Shown in pieces: positions 10,741 to 21,299 of a stretch of DNA of 64,000 nucleotides. The stretch is from positions 46,288,935 to 46,352,934 of the forward strand of contig CM035807.1 in the NCBI GenBank assembly GCA_020466095.1. The letters run 5' to 3'. Positions within the stretch are counted from its first letter, which is position 1, and each line of letters begins with the position of its first letter. The translations under genes and the position numbers were made by a program. The DNA is from Chlorops oryzae (lineage: Eukaryota > Arthropoda > Insecta > Diptera > Chloropidae). The notes under the pieces are model-generated. The model did not search any database and was not told where the DNA came from. It worked only from the letters and a program-made list of their open reading frames with translations.

Positions 10741-11242
10741 TAATTCCGATTAGTCATTGAATGCTTTCCCACTTCAAATTCATAAGCTTCCCGATTATTT
10801 TAACTCTACGGGTTCGTAAAAGCAAATAAGATTTATCTGCGCCTCTCCTGTATTCCTTGCTCCTCAAACTCATAGCTCTGAAGGTACTTTCGCATTCTTT
10901 CATTCGTCTTTGTCTCTTGAGAAAAAAGAAACAAAAAAAAAAACCATTTTCTATGGCATGAGCCTTTTTAGACAAATGAGTAAAACTGGATTCGTTTTTC
11001 GAAAAAAATCAAAAAATAATCAAAAAAATAATCCCGATTAATTTTAGATTATTTTTTAATATTTTTGATTTTTTTTGATTATTTTTGATTTTTCCTGATT
11101 ATTTTTGGGTTTTTTGATTTTTTTTTGATTATTTTTGATTTGTTATGATTTTTGTATTATTTTAATTATTTTCAATTTGTAATTGAATAACATCGTTATT
11201 CCAAAGTTTCCCTATAGTCCGTGGGACCGGCACCGGACAAGT
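10741..11242. other. Non-coding, AT-rich tract before the assembly gap
   Basis: Possibly the start of the gypsy A 3' LTR, which I could not delimit. From 11005 to 11170 the sequence is low-complexity, with repeated GATTATTTTTGATTTTT-like words. Nothing coding. Confidence 0.4.
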
Positions 11243-11342
11243 NNNNNNNNNNNNNNNNNNNNNNNNNNNNNNNNNNNNNNNNNNNNNNNNNNNNNNNNNN
11301 NNNNNNNNNNNNNNNNNNNNNNNNNNNNNNNNNNNNNNNNNN
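11243..11342. other. Assembly gap of 100 N
   Basis: Exactly 100 N, the usual placeholder for a gap of unknown size. Continuity between the two sides is therefore not guaranteed. Confidence 0.99.
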
Positions 11343-11739
11343 GGTCTGGGAAAGTAGAGTTGCATTTTCACTTACTAGAGATGGCGATACATCCGATAAA
11401 TGTAAGAATATGGAATACAACCATGTTCATTAAACCTAATTAAAAGTTAATGTGTCATTACCACCTCATTATTGGCCAGCGTTTTGTATGGGTAATGGCA
11501 ACTTAATGGCTTCATTAGCGCGGTAATGAGAAAAGCCGCTAATTAGCCCAAGTGGAACCGGGGTATTACATGTTACGTTTTAAAATTTGTACAATTAAAT
11601 TGGCATACTCTGTTCTAATTATTCGACGCATTTCAATTAAAATTTGTTAAGTTTAATTTAAAGAGGCTCTCTTTTCCATATTCTACTGTAAAATTCTGAA
11701 TAAATTAACATCAAAAACACTTTTCAACGTGTTTAAGGC
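11343..11739. other. Non-coding stretch with TAATGAG/AGTGGAAC motifs
   Basis: No gene. The block 11443-11565 shares words (TTCATTAGCGC, AATGAG, AGTGGAACC) with 1006-1075, so both probably belong to one unnamed repeat family. Confidence 0.35.
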
Positions 11740-12235
11740 CATAAGGGGCCCCATATATCGACTTTTGATAGATTTCTTTATGAAAACTACCCCTTTGCCA
11801 CGCCCACTTTTCCAATTTTTGTTAAACTATAATCGGATGCTTAAATTTAAGTTTCATTAAAATATTTCGAAAAAATCCGATTTTAAGGCAGTTTTGGGAT
11901 TTTTGTCACAGACCCTAGTACTGGAGGTACCCTTAAAAATGGACCGATCAAGAAAATTTTTGGGCAGGATGTTTATGACTACAAAGGAAGAATAAGTGCC
12001 AACTTTAGTTCAAGTCCCAATTGAATTTCGGGTGTAGGGGACAATATTCGAAAAACGCCCTTCTGCCACGCCTACTTTTAAATTTTTTGGAATTCGTATT
12101 ACTTGCTTTGAAACACGTTCAAATATCAAATTTCATCAAAATATCTTGAAAAACTTCGATTTTAGAGCAGTTTTTGTGATTTTCGTAACAGACCCTAGTA
12201 CTGGAGGTACCCCTAAAATTGGTCCGATCGGGTCC
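11740..12235 (-). repeat. Mini-me-like repeat, body only
   Basis: The segment contains two related sub-blocks with GACCCTAGTACTGGAGGTAC (11914 and 12186) followed by a GGNCCGATC motif. The same block recurs at 61740-62020, where it continues into a (GTCT)n tract. It has no coding capacity. Confidence 0.55.
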
Positions 12236-12608
12236 AAAATGAAGAAACTTCAATAAGAGCTAATAAAAAGGTTTTAAAAAACAATAAACAACGAACTTGT
12301 ATAGGAAAAAGATTGTTGAAGTGTACAAAAGTTTTAAACAGACGATTTTACGCTACTCTGCTCGCACTATTCAGTGAGCGCCAGTCGAGTTTTTCTGTGA
12401 AAAATTTTTTTTTCACGCGAGAATAAATAAAATGGAAACATATTTGGTACCAAAATAAAGGAAATTCTATAAGGATTACTAAAAAAAAATAAAATAAACA
12501 AGATAGACAAAAATTTTACATGCAAAAACGGTCCCTAAAATTCAAACAGTTGTAAATATTAGATTTTTCCATCTTAATCGCCCCTAATATTTAATTTAAA
12601 AACCGAAG
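12236..12608. other. No gene seen
   Basis: AT-rich unique-looking sequence between the repeat above and the left LTR of gypsy C. No open frame of note on either strand. Confidence 0.4.
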
Positions 12609-12807
12609 TGTAATATGCGCTAACTCGATGACGGTTCTTTATTGAATGAATTCTTTATGCAAAAGTCCTTATATCTAGCTTATCGATAAAACTAGTCTAG
12701 CTTATATATAATCGATATATTAATGTTAGGTAAGCGTAGGTGCGAGCGAAAGGGTGAGTGTATCAACTGGGTTGCCAACCGGCACGGTTGGTAATGCTAC
12801 TCCTACA
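12609..12807 (-). repeat. Gypsy C 3' LTR
   Basis: 199 bp, near-identical to 17611-17809; one visible difference is CTAACTCG versus CTATCTCG near the edge. The end of pol reads into it. Confidence 0.92.
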
Positions 12808-15800
12808 ATTCGGTCATCCTGATTAAGAGGATCACCTGATCCTAGTACTTTATTTATTTTGCCACTATTGGAACACTTTCGAGCTTTAATCCAAGGTTTT
12901 AGATTGGCGGCTGCCCAGGTGCCTATGTACGGCGTTCTAAAATGTTGGAAATTATCTACATCTCTTATTAGGTATCGATCGTTGTGTAATATTTTGTCTA
13001 TTTCGTAAGGTCCTCTATATTTTGGGATTAATTTTCTGGAAACTCCTACGCTATTATCAAAATTTTTTATCATCACGTAATCTCCTAATTTGTATCGCCT
13101 TGCTTTCTTTCTTTTCCTGTTCGCATAACGTTCATTATATTTTTGTAAAATAAGTTGTTTTTTCGTGCTTTTGATCTTAACATTTTTAGGTTTCTAGGTT
13201 TTTTGACTTTTAACAGTTCATCTAGATGTTCTTTTAAAATGTCTGAGGCTTTGCCTTTTTGTTTAGTTCCGAACAAAATAACGCTAGGATGTTCGCTAAG
13301 TGCTTTATGGAAGGTATTGTTAAGGGCAAATTCGAATTGTCCCAAGACGTGGATAGTATTTTAGCAATCATTGGGCCAATTATAAGGTTAATTCTTTCCA
13401 CCTGTCCATTAGCTTGTGGAGAGCCTGTCGCTATTTTTATGTGTTTAATATTGTTTTTGGTGATGAAATCTTGAAATTCGTGCGATGTAAAAGAAGTCCC
13501 TCTGTCTTATACTAGAACTGCTGGACGGCTGTAACTTCGAAAAAAAATCTTGGAGTGCGTGGATCACCTCTTTCGTATTTGTAGTTTTTGTTAGATATAG
13601 TCTTGTGAACTTTGTCATTGCGTCTATTATCACCAGGATATGCTTTTTTGTACTGCCTTTATCTATCGGTCCGTAGTGGTCTATGTGCAATACTTCGAAT
13701 GGTAGGTTGCCTTTTGGAATGCTGTGAATCAATCCTTCTTGTTTTCCATCTTTACTGGAAAATGCTATACATTGCAAACAGTTTTCAATGTGTTCTTTAA
13801 TTCTTTTTCTCATGTTAGGAAACCAATAACTTTTAGATATAACTTCTATCATTTTTTCTGTTCCGATATGTCCCATTTCGTCGTGGTATTTGTATAATAG
13901 GTGTTGTTCCATCGCTTCGGGAACGTAAAATAGTACTGTGTCGTCCTTTTTCCGATAGACAACTCCATTTCGCATTTCATAAAGCTTATGTTCCGATTTT
14001 TCTAAAATTCTTTTGATTTCGCATAACGTTTTGTCTTTATTTTGGCAGATTATAAGATTTTCTTCAAACGTCGTTGATTCTATGACCATGACATTACTGA
14101 TTCTGCTGAGCGCGTCTACGTGCTGCATTCTATTACTGGACCGGTGTTCTAATGTGTAAGTATAGTTTTGTAGTTCCAGGGCCCACCTAGCGATTCTTGG
14201 GTTAATATCTTTCTTATCTAGTGTCAGTGTCAAGGAATTGCAGTCAGTCACTATCTTAAAAAATTTACCTTGTAAGTTTATTCTAAAACGTTTGAGGGCA
14301 TAAATTATAGCTAAGGTTTCGAGTTCAAAACTGTGGTATTTGGACTCTCTTTCGGAAGTTCTTTTTGAGAAATAAAATATCGGGTGGAATTTTTTGTCGG
14401 CTTTTCTTTGAAGTAATATAGCTCCGAAACCGAGTGCACTTGCATCGCAATGTAGTTCTGTTTCGTCATTTGGATTATATAGAGACAAAATTGGAGCTTC
14501 TAACAGTTTGTGTTTCAATATTTCGAAGGTTTCTAGTTCTGTTTTGCCAAAATTAAATGGTTTATTCTTTTTTGTTAAGTCATAGAGGGGTTTGGCGATG
14601 ACTGAGAAGTTCTGTACAAAACGTCTGAAATATTGGCATAGGCCTGAAAAGCTTTGAACGGTATGTAGATTATTTGGGATCGGGAAATTTTGTATAGCTT
14701 TTAGTCCTTCTTCATCTGCTTGAATGCCTTTTGCGGTAATTATGTAACCCAAATATTTTACTTTCGATTGTAGGAATTCGCATTTGTCTAATCGTAGTTC
14801 TAATCTATTGTCAACTAGTCTAGGTAAACAATAACTTTGTTCGTTCTTAACATGTCAGTAAATATTTTGTTTACAAATCTCTGGAATACTGATGGTGCAT
14901 TTTTGAGACCAAAGGGCATATGTAAATATTCGAATTGTCCTAATGGTGTAATAAACGAAGTGAACTTAATTGCGTCCTCATGAACATAAACATGGTGGAA
15001 ACCATTTTTGAGGTATAATTTAGTAAAAATGGTTTTGTCCGAAAGTTTGTCTAACAAATTAACGATTAGTGGAATGGGATAGCTATCTTTAGCTGTCATC
15101 TTATTAAGTTTTCTATAATCGCAACACATTCTATATCCACCAGTCTTTTTGTGTACCATTACAATTGGTGATACGAATTCGGATTCGCTTGGTCTAATGT
15201 AATTTTTCTCGAGGTTTTCGTCTAAAATTTCTTGTAATGCCTTTTTCTCTGTATAAGAAAATCGTCGCGGTGAACAGCTAAATGGTCGTGGATGTTGCAC
15301 CACAAGTTTCATTTCAGTTTTAGTTTTTGGTTCCCCAGGGCGCGATGGGTTCAAATAGTGCTCATAAAAAGTATTTTCGAATAGTTGCCTATCATGGAAG
15401 TTTAAATTTTCATTGAGTTTGTATTTAACTGGCAGATCCACTAATTCGTTGTAATGTGTTGCTAAAGTTTCGAATTCGAAATGATTTGAATCGATATTAT
15501 TTACTAATGATCCGGTTTTTTCAATTCCGTCGTTGAAATAACTCTCGCGTTCGTTCGCATTTACGCTTTTACAATTTCTAAGATTTTCATAAATTTGGTT
15601 GGACTTAATTCTTTCATTCGCACTAACTTTGATAGGATTTCTAAAATTTTCATAAATTTGATTGGGTTGATTTCTAAAATTTTCATAAATTTGATTGGGT
15701 TGATTACTAAAATTTTCATAAATTTGATTGGAATGATTACTAAAAATTTCATAAATATGATTGGGTTGAATACAACAGTAGTTCAGGAAGTTATCTATAC

Positions 15801-15996
15801 TCTTAATATCGCTCATAATTCTTGAATTGGTAGCGTTCAAAAAATTTTTTCCTAATAATACAGAAGGGCTCATAGTTTCGTTGGTGACTACCAATAAATC
15901 AAAATTTATTCTGATATTTGGTGTGTCTAAAAAACAGAAAACTTTTCCTAATACATTTAGTTTGCTTTTATTTATGCCAAAAATTTGTGTAACCAA
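12726..15996 (-). pseudogene. Gypsy C pol: protease end, RT, RNase H, integrase
   Basis: Pieces in order on the minus strand: the end of the protease (about 15990-15830); a linker with an 11-residue repeat; RT from FVSPIVMVHKKTGGYRMC to the VIVYLD motif, where the frame is lost at about 14815; RT connection and RNase H (14752-14100); integrase zinc-binding region (HDEMGHIGTEKM... with CLQC, about 13880-13760) and core start HIDHYGPIDKG; then a frameshift at about 13540, a further piece at 13345-13085 and the C-terminus at 13076-12726, running into the LTR. Residues that should follow the YLD catalytic motif are missing, so RT is inactive. Confidence 0.88.
15565..15780 (-). repeat. 33-bp minisatellite coding an 11-residue repeat
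   Basis: On the minus strand the unit QPNQIYENFRN and variants occur about five to six times, between the protease and RT. Three of the units are almost identical at the DNA level (CATAAATTTGATTGGGTTGA repeated every 33 bp). The repeat preserves the frame. Confidence 0.85.
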
Positions 15997-16004
15997 AACC
16001 GGAC

Positions 16005-17450
16005 TTAATTCTGCCGTATTTGAAATGATGATTTTTTAATCAAGCTGACGTCACTACCGGAATCTATGAGGCATTCTGTAAAGATTACATTGCTGTTATC
16101 ACTGATTATATTTAGCTTAAGGTACCTTACATATTTCTCCTCTACACGGACATCGTTTTCCTTCTTCTTATTTGACTCGCAATCCTTTGCTTGGTGTTCG
16201 AAACTTCCACAAGCGTTACAAGAACCTGGCTCACGTTTTGGTTTGCGACATTCGGATGCGTAATGTCCATCGCAGTTGCAGTTGAAGCAGCGGAAAGTTG
16301 TTTTTTGTTGGTTGTTCGTTTCTGTTTGTGTTGCCGGAACCGTTGAAAACCGCTTATTGGTGTGGCTCGGAGCTTTCAGTTGAATTTTGGACATCGCTTG
16401 CAGTATCTTAGACTTGTTGTCGTAGCATTGGATGTATGCATTGTTGCGAAGTTGTTCGTCTGGAATACCGTCTATAAGTGATTCGATGAGCTCTTCATCG
16501 TCTATTTGAAGGGAGCGCGCTAGAAAAATTTTGTCGTTGTAGTAGCTAGCGAATTCTTCATTGTGCTTCCATTTGCGAGCTTCGAATTTTCGGCGGAGAG
16601 ATAGTTTGCTTTCCTTTGTGTTGAACATCATTTCCATTTCATGAAATAAATTGTTGATAGTCATTGTCAGCGCGTTCGGTTGTGACTGTAACCAGGCGAG
16701 AGCTTTGCCTTTGAGTTTCGTCATTAGAATTATTCGAAGGTTTTCGTCACTTAAATTGCAGCTTGCATGGACGCTTTTTAGTTGATTTAACCAGGTGGTG
16801 AAACATTGCGATCCATCGAATTCAGAAATAAAATTTTTTAAGTCTTCGAACGGGATAAATTCACTTTCAGTACTGCCAATCGCTGTATTTGGAGCTGACG
16901 TAATTGGTAGATTATTGGCTTGCTTTAAAAACAGAGTTTCCCTTTCTAGTAGATTTTTTCCCCGCAGTAATAAATCTACCTTACGCGTCAAAGTTTCCAG
17001 TTGTGTTCCCGTGGTGGAAAACTCATGTTGCTCTTTAACGTTTTCGTTTCGTGGAATTGCAGCTCCTTGTGTGGAAATGACTGGAATATCGCTCGCTCTT
17101 TTTTCTCGTTGGAATTCGGTTGACTCGCCGTCCTTTTCATTCGTATGTGTTGCTTCGTTGTACTGTTGTTCACCTTGTTGTTCACATTGTTGGACCGTTA
17201 CTTCGTGTCCGTCGCCGTCACTGCCGATCACGTGATCCAAAACTGTAAATCCTTCGAAGGGACTGTCATTGCTTAAGTCTGGATCCTCCTGGTTCCGTAA
17301 ATTCGGGCATTCGCCACGCTGGTCTGCTGGAACTTCAGCCAAACGGGCCGTTAAGCTTTCGAAATCGCCGTCCGCGGACAAGCCAAGTGCTTGCAGACAC
17401 GCTCGTAGTTGCGTTGCCGAAAAATGTTGTATGTCGATGTTGGAGTTCAT
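16005..17450 (-). CDS. Gypsy C Gag with protease start
   Basis: 481 residues from an ATG 160 bp inside the 5' LTR. Residues about 8-42 (FSATQLRACLQALGL...) look like a SAP-type helix-loop-helix. A Gag core follows (about 195-335, CFTTWLNQLKSVH; NEEFASYYNDKI). Two CCHC knuckles lie at about 387-424 (CFNCNCDGHYASEC; CNACGSFEHQAKDC). The protease motif LIDSGSDVSLI is near the end, after which the frame stops. Pol resumes in another frame a few bases on, so either a programmed shift or a mutation separates them. Confidence 0.85.
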   Translation of the reverse strand: MNSNIDIQHFSATQLRACLQALGLSADGDFESLTARLAEVPADQRGECPNLRNQEDPDLSNDSPFEGFTVLDHVIGSDGDGHEVTVQQCEQQGEQQYNEATHTNEKDGESTEFQREKRASDIPVISTQGAAIPRNENVKEQHEFSTTGTQLETLTRKVDLLLRGKNLLERETLFLKQANNLPITSAPNTAIGSTESEFIPFEDLKNFISEFDGSQCFTTWLNQLKSVHASCNLSDENLRIILMTKLKGKALAWLQSQPNALTMTINNLFHEMEMMFNTKESKLSLRRKFEARKWKHNEEFASYYNDKIFLARSLQIDDEELIESLIDGIPDEQLRNNAYIQCYDNKSKILQAMSKIQLKAPSHTNKRFSTVPATQTETNNQQKTTFRCFNCNCDGHYASECRKPKREPGSCNACGSFEHQAKDCESNKKKENDVRVEEKYVRYLKLNIISDNSNVIFTECLIDSGSDVSLIKKSSFQIRQN

Positions 17451-17589
17451 TTTGATTTTTCGTTATAGGCAATTGACGAATTTTCGCGTTCAAAAACTTT
17501 TCGGTTTAAAAAGAAAACGCACGTTTTAAAATGAAAGATCTAGTATCGAAATTTTAGAGAGAAAAAAAAATTTACTTTAGGCGCTGTGG

Positions 17590-17608
17590 ACACATGCCAC
17601 TTCTGATA
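17590..17608 (-). other. Gypsy C candidate primer binding site
   Basis: Just inside the 5' LTR the minus strand reads AATATCAGAAGTGGCATG. TATCAGAAGTGG resembles the complement of tRNA-Leu 3' sequence, set in a few bases from the CCA end as reported for mdg3-type elements. This assignment is from memory of that family. Confidence 0.45.
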
Positions 17609-17610
17609 TT

Positions 17611-17809
17611 TGTAATATGCGCTATCTCGATGACGGTTCTTTATTGAATGAATTCTTTATGCAAAAGTCCTTATATCTAGCTTATCGATAAAACTAGTCT
17701 AGCTTATATATAATCGATATATTAATGTTAGGTAAGCGTAGGTGCGAGCGAAAGGGTGAGTGTATCAACTGGGTTGCCAACCGGCACGGTTGGTAATGCT
17801 ACTCCTACA
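17611..17809 (-). repeat. Gypsy C 5' LTR
   Basis: 199 bp, near-identical to 12609-12807. In element orientation it begins TGTAGGAGTAGC and ends ...GCGCATATTACA. Confidence 0.92.
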
Positions 17810-18065
17810 CAAGTTATTTTAAAAATTTGTCGTGTTACTTATTATACACTTTTGAAAATTTACGGCCTTAAAACTTACAAAAACTTCTAATTTTTCCCAA
17901 AAATATCGAAAATTATGAAAATTCGGTAACTTTGACACCCTGTAACACATCCTGTATACTGCGCAGCATAAAAAAAAATTTGACCTACGTATAGCCCACT
18001 ATTTAGATATTACTTGGTCCAAATTTTGTTTCTCTAAGTCAATTTTTACCAAAGATACAGAATTA
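17810..18065. other. Non-coding, interior flank of a Transib terminus
   Basis: AT-rich, no open frame. It should be subterminal Transib sequence if the 33-bp terminus at 18066 is correctly identified. It includes CTTTGACACCCTGTAACACA, a phrase that recurs in part at 25475-25500. Confidence 0.4.
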
Positions 18066-18098
18066 AGTGACGCTAGCAAAGCGAAACCCGACACTGTG
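18066..18098 (-). repeat. Transib-type terminal inverted repeat (left end, inverted)
   Basis: On the minus strand, outer edge first, it reads CACAGTGTCGGGTTTCGC, preceded by CTACG (18103-18099). It is identical to 1637-1669 except one base. Outside it, gypsy RT coding sequence begins at once on the minus strand. Confidence 0.65.
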
Positions 18099-18330
18099 CG
18101 TAGACAGAACTTACATTTATTTATATAATATTTACGGTAAGGCCTGCTTTGCGGAGTAAAAATGCCATTTTTTGAGCAACGATATGTGATCATCAAAATT
18201 ATCGGATATTAGAAGCAAATCCTCCAAATATACAAATACTTGGTTCCTTAACTGCGCTGATTTTACTAGATCCATAAGTCTGCTGATGGTTTGTGGAGCG
18301 TTCCACAACCCGAACGACATGACTCTAGAT

Positions 18331-18523
18331 CAGTGCTTGCCAGCACGACCACTAGCACAATTTCTCTGATTTTTCACATGTATGTGTGCTTATTCATTGC
18401 CGCTGCCGAACTGATTGAGTTCTCTCGCTAACACAGACGCTGTGTGCGAGAAACAACAACAAAGAAACAACATAGCCGCAATACTCAGCTTTGTATGAAA
18501 GAGTATTACGCTGGCAAGCACTG
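18331..18523. mobile_element. 193-bp hAT-type MITE in gypsy B RT
   Basis: The ends are CAGTGCTTGCCAGC and its reverse complement GCTGGCAAGCACTG. The 8-bp duplication CTCTAGAT is perfect (18323-18330 and 18524-18531). Terminal CAGTG plus an 8-bp duplication is the hAT signature. The RT reading frame continues on both sides. Confidence 0.9.
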
Positions 18524-19188
18524 CTCTAGATCTATACAATGGTCGGTTAAGGACAGTAAAAAAAGTTTTATCTCTTGATTTTACTTCCAATTCAATTTGC
18601 CAAAACGCGTGCTTTAAATCTCAAGAAGTGATAAAATCTGCTTTTTGAAGTCTACTGAGTATACAATTTAACTAACTGTCACCGCGTTCAACTTCCTAGC
18701 ATCAAAGCACAGGCGATTCTTGTTTTCCTTTTGCACTAACGTTACTGGACTACTCCAAAGACAATTCGGTGGGGCTTATTCAATGATCCAAGAGGGAGCA
18801 TAGTACAGTGTAAATCGTTTATAGCAGGTCCGGCTATAACAGACTATCGTATACAACAGACAAAACCTCTGGTCCCTCCAAGTGTAATGGGAATAATACA
18901 TAGGAATTCGTATATAACGGACATCGCTTGTAGTAGACATATCGCTTATAAAATACACGTTTGGAAGTCCCTAGAGCCCGATATATCGTTTGTAATAGAC
19001 AAATGACTGATTCCTTTGTGTACGACGTATACAATGTATTGTTACATTTTGTTTTTGTGCGCAATGTTTTTGTTATGACAGATACATACTTAATACTAAC
19101 GTAAGGCGGCCAACCGTCCCGCATTTCGAGGCAAATTTATTTCCCGGTCATTACTGCCAATATCAGAATGTCTGCTGTAAATGATATA

Positions 19189-20433
19189 ACAGGTTGGCTG
19201 ATAAGTCCCCGGTCTGACACATAGATGGCGTCGCTAGTATTAAATGCATATTATTTTTATATAGTGGCAACCTTCAAATGAGACGTGTCAAAATTTGACG
19301 TCTGTAAGTCAATAAGTTTGTGAGATAGAGCAGATAGAGCAGAGTCTTTTGTGAAGCAACTTTTGTTATTGTCAAAAAAATGGAAAAAAAAGGAATTTCG
19401 TGTTTTGATAAATTACTGTTTTCTGAAGGGAAAAAATACAGTGGAAGCAAAAACTTGACTTGATAATGAGTTTCCGCACTCTACCCCAGGAAAATCAACA
19501 ATAATTGATTGGTATGCAAAATTCAAGCGTGTTGAAATGAGCACGGAGGACGGTGAACGCAGTGGACGCCCGAAAGAGGTGGTTACCGACGAAAACATCA
19601 AAAAAATTCACAAAATGATTTTGAATGACCGTAAAATGAAGTTGATCGAGATAGCAGAGGCCTTAAAGATATCAAAGGAACGTGTTGGTCATATCATTCA
19701 TCAATATTTGGATATGAAAAAGCTCTGTGCAAAATGGGTGCCGCGCGAGCTCACATTTGACCAAAAACAACAATGTGTTGATGATTCTGAGCGGTGTTTG
19801 CAGCTGTTAACTACACTCCTGAGTCCAATCGACAGTCGGCTGAGTGGACAGCGATCGGTGAACCGTCTCCGAAGCGTGGAAAGATTCAAAAGTCCGCTGG
19901 CAAAGTAATGGCCTCTGTTTTTTGGGATGGGCATGGAATAATTTTTATCGATTATCTTGAGAAGGGAAAAACCATCAACAGTGACTATTATATGTCGTTA
20001 TTGGAGCGTTTGAAGGTCGAAATCGCGGCAAAACGGCCCCATATGAAGAAGAAAAAAGTGTTGTTCCACCAAGACAACGCACCGTGCCACAAGTCATTGA
20101 GAACGATGGCAAAAATGCATGAATTAGGCTTCGAATTGCTTCCCCACCCACCGTATTCTCCAGATCTGGCCCCCAGCGACTTTTTCTTGTTCTCAGACCT
20201 CAAAAGGATGCTCGCAGGGAAAAAATTTGGCTGCAATGAAGAGGTGATCGCCGAAACTGAGGCCTATTTTGAGGCAAAACCGAAGGAGTACTACCAAAAT
20301 GGTATCAAAAAATTGGAAGGTCGTTATAATCGTTGTATCGCTCTTGAAGGGAACTATGTTGAATAATAAAAACGAATTTTGACAAAAAAATGTGTTTTTC
20401 TTTGTTAGACCGGGGACTTATCAGCCAACCTGT
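19189..20433 (+). mobile_element. Irritans-type mariner, near full length
   Basis: 1245 bp with terminal repeats ACAGGTTGGCTGATAAG... and ...CTTATCAGCCAACCTGT and TA on both sides (19187-19188, 20434-20435). Terminus and transposase match the Himar1-like irritans subfamily. It is inserted in the pogo-like fragment. Confidence 0.93.
19381..20366 (+). pseudogene. Mariner transposase, inactivated
   Basis: The start ATGGAAAAAAAAGG has a lengthened A-run that shifts the frame; an in-frame TGA follows near 19459. From 19537 the HTH pair is readable (GRPKEVVTDENIKKIHKMI; LKISKERVGHII). At about 19812 a deletion of roughly 20 codons removes the segment carrying the first catalytic Asp and shifts the frame. 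The second and third Asp remain in HQDNAPCHKS and PDLAPSDFF. The protein runs to the normal C-terminus before TAA at 20364. It is inactive for three independent reasons. Confidence 0.9.
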
Positions 20434-21299
20434 TATATATCGGATATATCAGACTGTCTTCTATATCCGATATATTTCTATGATAGAAATCGTATACAAC
20501 AGACATATTTTCCGGTCCACGGTCAACGGCTGGTGAAACCGAAAAATAGCGCTGTTTCATGGGTCTAATTCCTGATTCTACCTCAATGGTGTGTTGCAAA
20601 TTGGGTACCTTTCCTAAGCCAAGCATCGAATGAAGCAAATAAATCTATTGCATTCTCTAATTTTTGTGTTTGAGAGGAATCTAGTGGATGACTGTTACCT
20701 TCCAAGTGTGAAAGCTCCGAAACATTGGACATTATCCCAAAACCAGGAAGAATTTTGTCTAATAATCCAAAGTTAATCCAAAAGTCAATCCAAGATAAAG
20801 ATCTTGCTTCAAGGCAGGGATAAAGAAACTTTTTAAGTTTTTATTTTAAATTTGACCACAGTGGAACAAAACCCACAATTCGATAGCTGTTTCCACCTAC
20901 GTTTCTACGCTACGACCCAGAATGGGTCTTAAAAGGGAAGAAATTCTAGGGAAGCTTTAGCTGCCTGTCCTGCGATGCAAGATAAAGTTACTCCGGAATC
21001 TAATAAGCGTTGCATGTCTTTTCCATAAACTTCTACCTGTGCAAAAGGTCTTATGTCTTATTTTGAATTTGCGAAAGCCGAAATGGTAGCTTCCGTTTGC
21101 TTTCTTAAGCTACGGACGGACTTCCAAAGTATTTCGAGACGGCGAGTGCTTCTTTTAGGCAGTTACATTAAGTTATTTCAAATACGTAAGGTTTAACGAT
21201 ATCGGAAAATATTCGTTCCCGGATTGTGTGATAGTTCAAAAGTCTTTCATGATAAGGCTTTAAAGGTAACAAAGATGGTTCACATACATTTGGAGGGTT

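Larger units (their letters stand above)
12609..17809 (-). mobile_element. Ty3/gypsy element with 199-bp LTRs (gypsy C), degenerate
   Basis: Near-identical 199-bp LTRs with TG...CA ends lie at 12609-12807 and 17611-17809, with gag and pol between them on the minus strand. The flanking bases are GAAG on the left and CAAG on the right, an imperfect 4-bp duplication. The nearly unchanged LTRs indicate recent insertion, yet pol carries several lesions. Confidence 0.9.
18806..20516. mobile_element. Pogo/Tigger-like non-coding fragment, split by mariner
   Basis: It starts CAGTGTAAATCGTTTATAGC directly after TA (18804-18805). Repeated words ATCGTATACAACAGACA occur near 18850 and again near 20490, and similar ...TATAACGGACAT... 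units lie between them, as in the subterminal arrays of pogo-like elements. The matching right terminus is absent: at 20516 the sequence passes straight back into gypsy B coding sequence. Family assignment is tentative. Confidence 0.45.
18099..21070 (-). pseudogene. Gypsy B protease and first part of RT, heavily interrupted
   Basis: Read on the minus strand from the right: protease LLDSGVTLSCIAG near 21050-20960; RT upstream region (GLGKVPNLQHTIEVESG, 20630-20520); a break filled by a pogo-like fragment and a mariner; RT again from about 18800 (SSPVTLVQKENKNRLCFDA); a second break by a hAT MITE; then RT to the catalytic VYLEDLLLIS (near 18215) and a last segment ending at 18104. The catalytic YxDD is altered to LEDL. 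The frame stops exactly at the Transib terminus. Its continuation corresponds to 1670 onward. Confidence 0.82.

Noticed and set aside
11162..11443. Several frames of 69-86 residues across the gap
   Set aside because: They exist only because N is read as open; the bases are unknown.
16795..17235. 146-residue plus-strand frame over gypsy C gag
   Set aside because: Antisense to an intact Gag frame with zinc knuckles.
20866..20872. CACAGTG heptamer in gypsy B
   Set aside because: Isolated occurrence within decayed pol, no paired end and no duplication; expected by chance.
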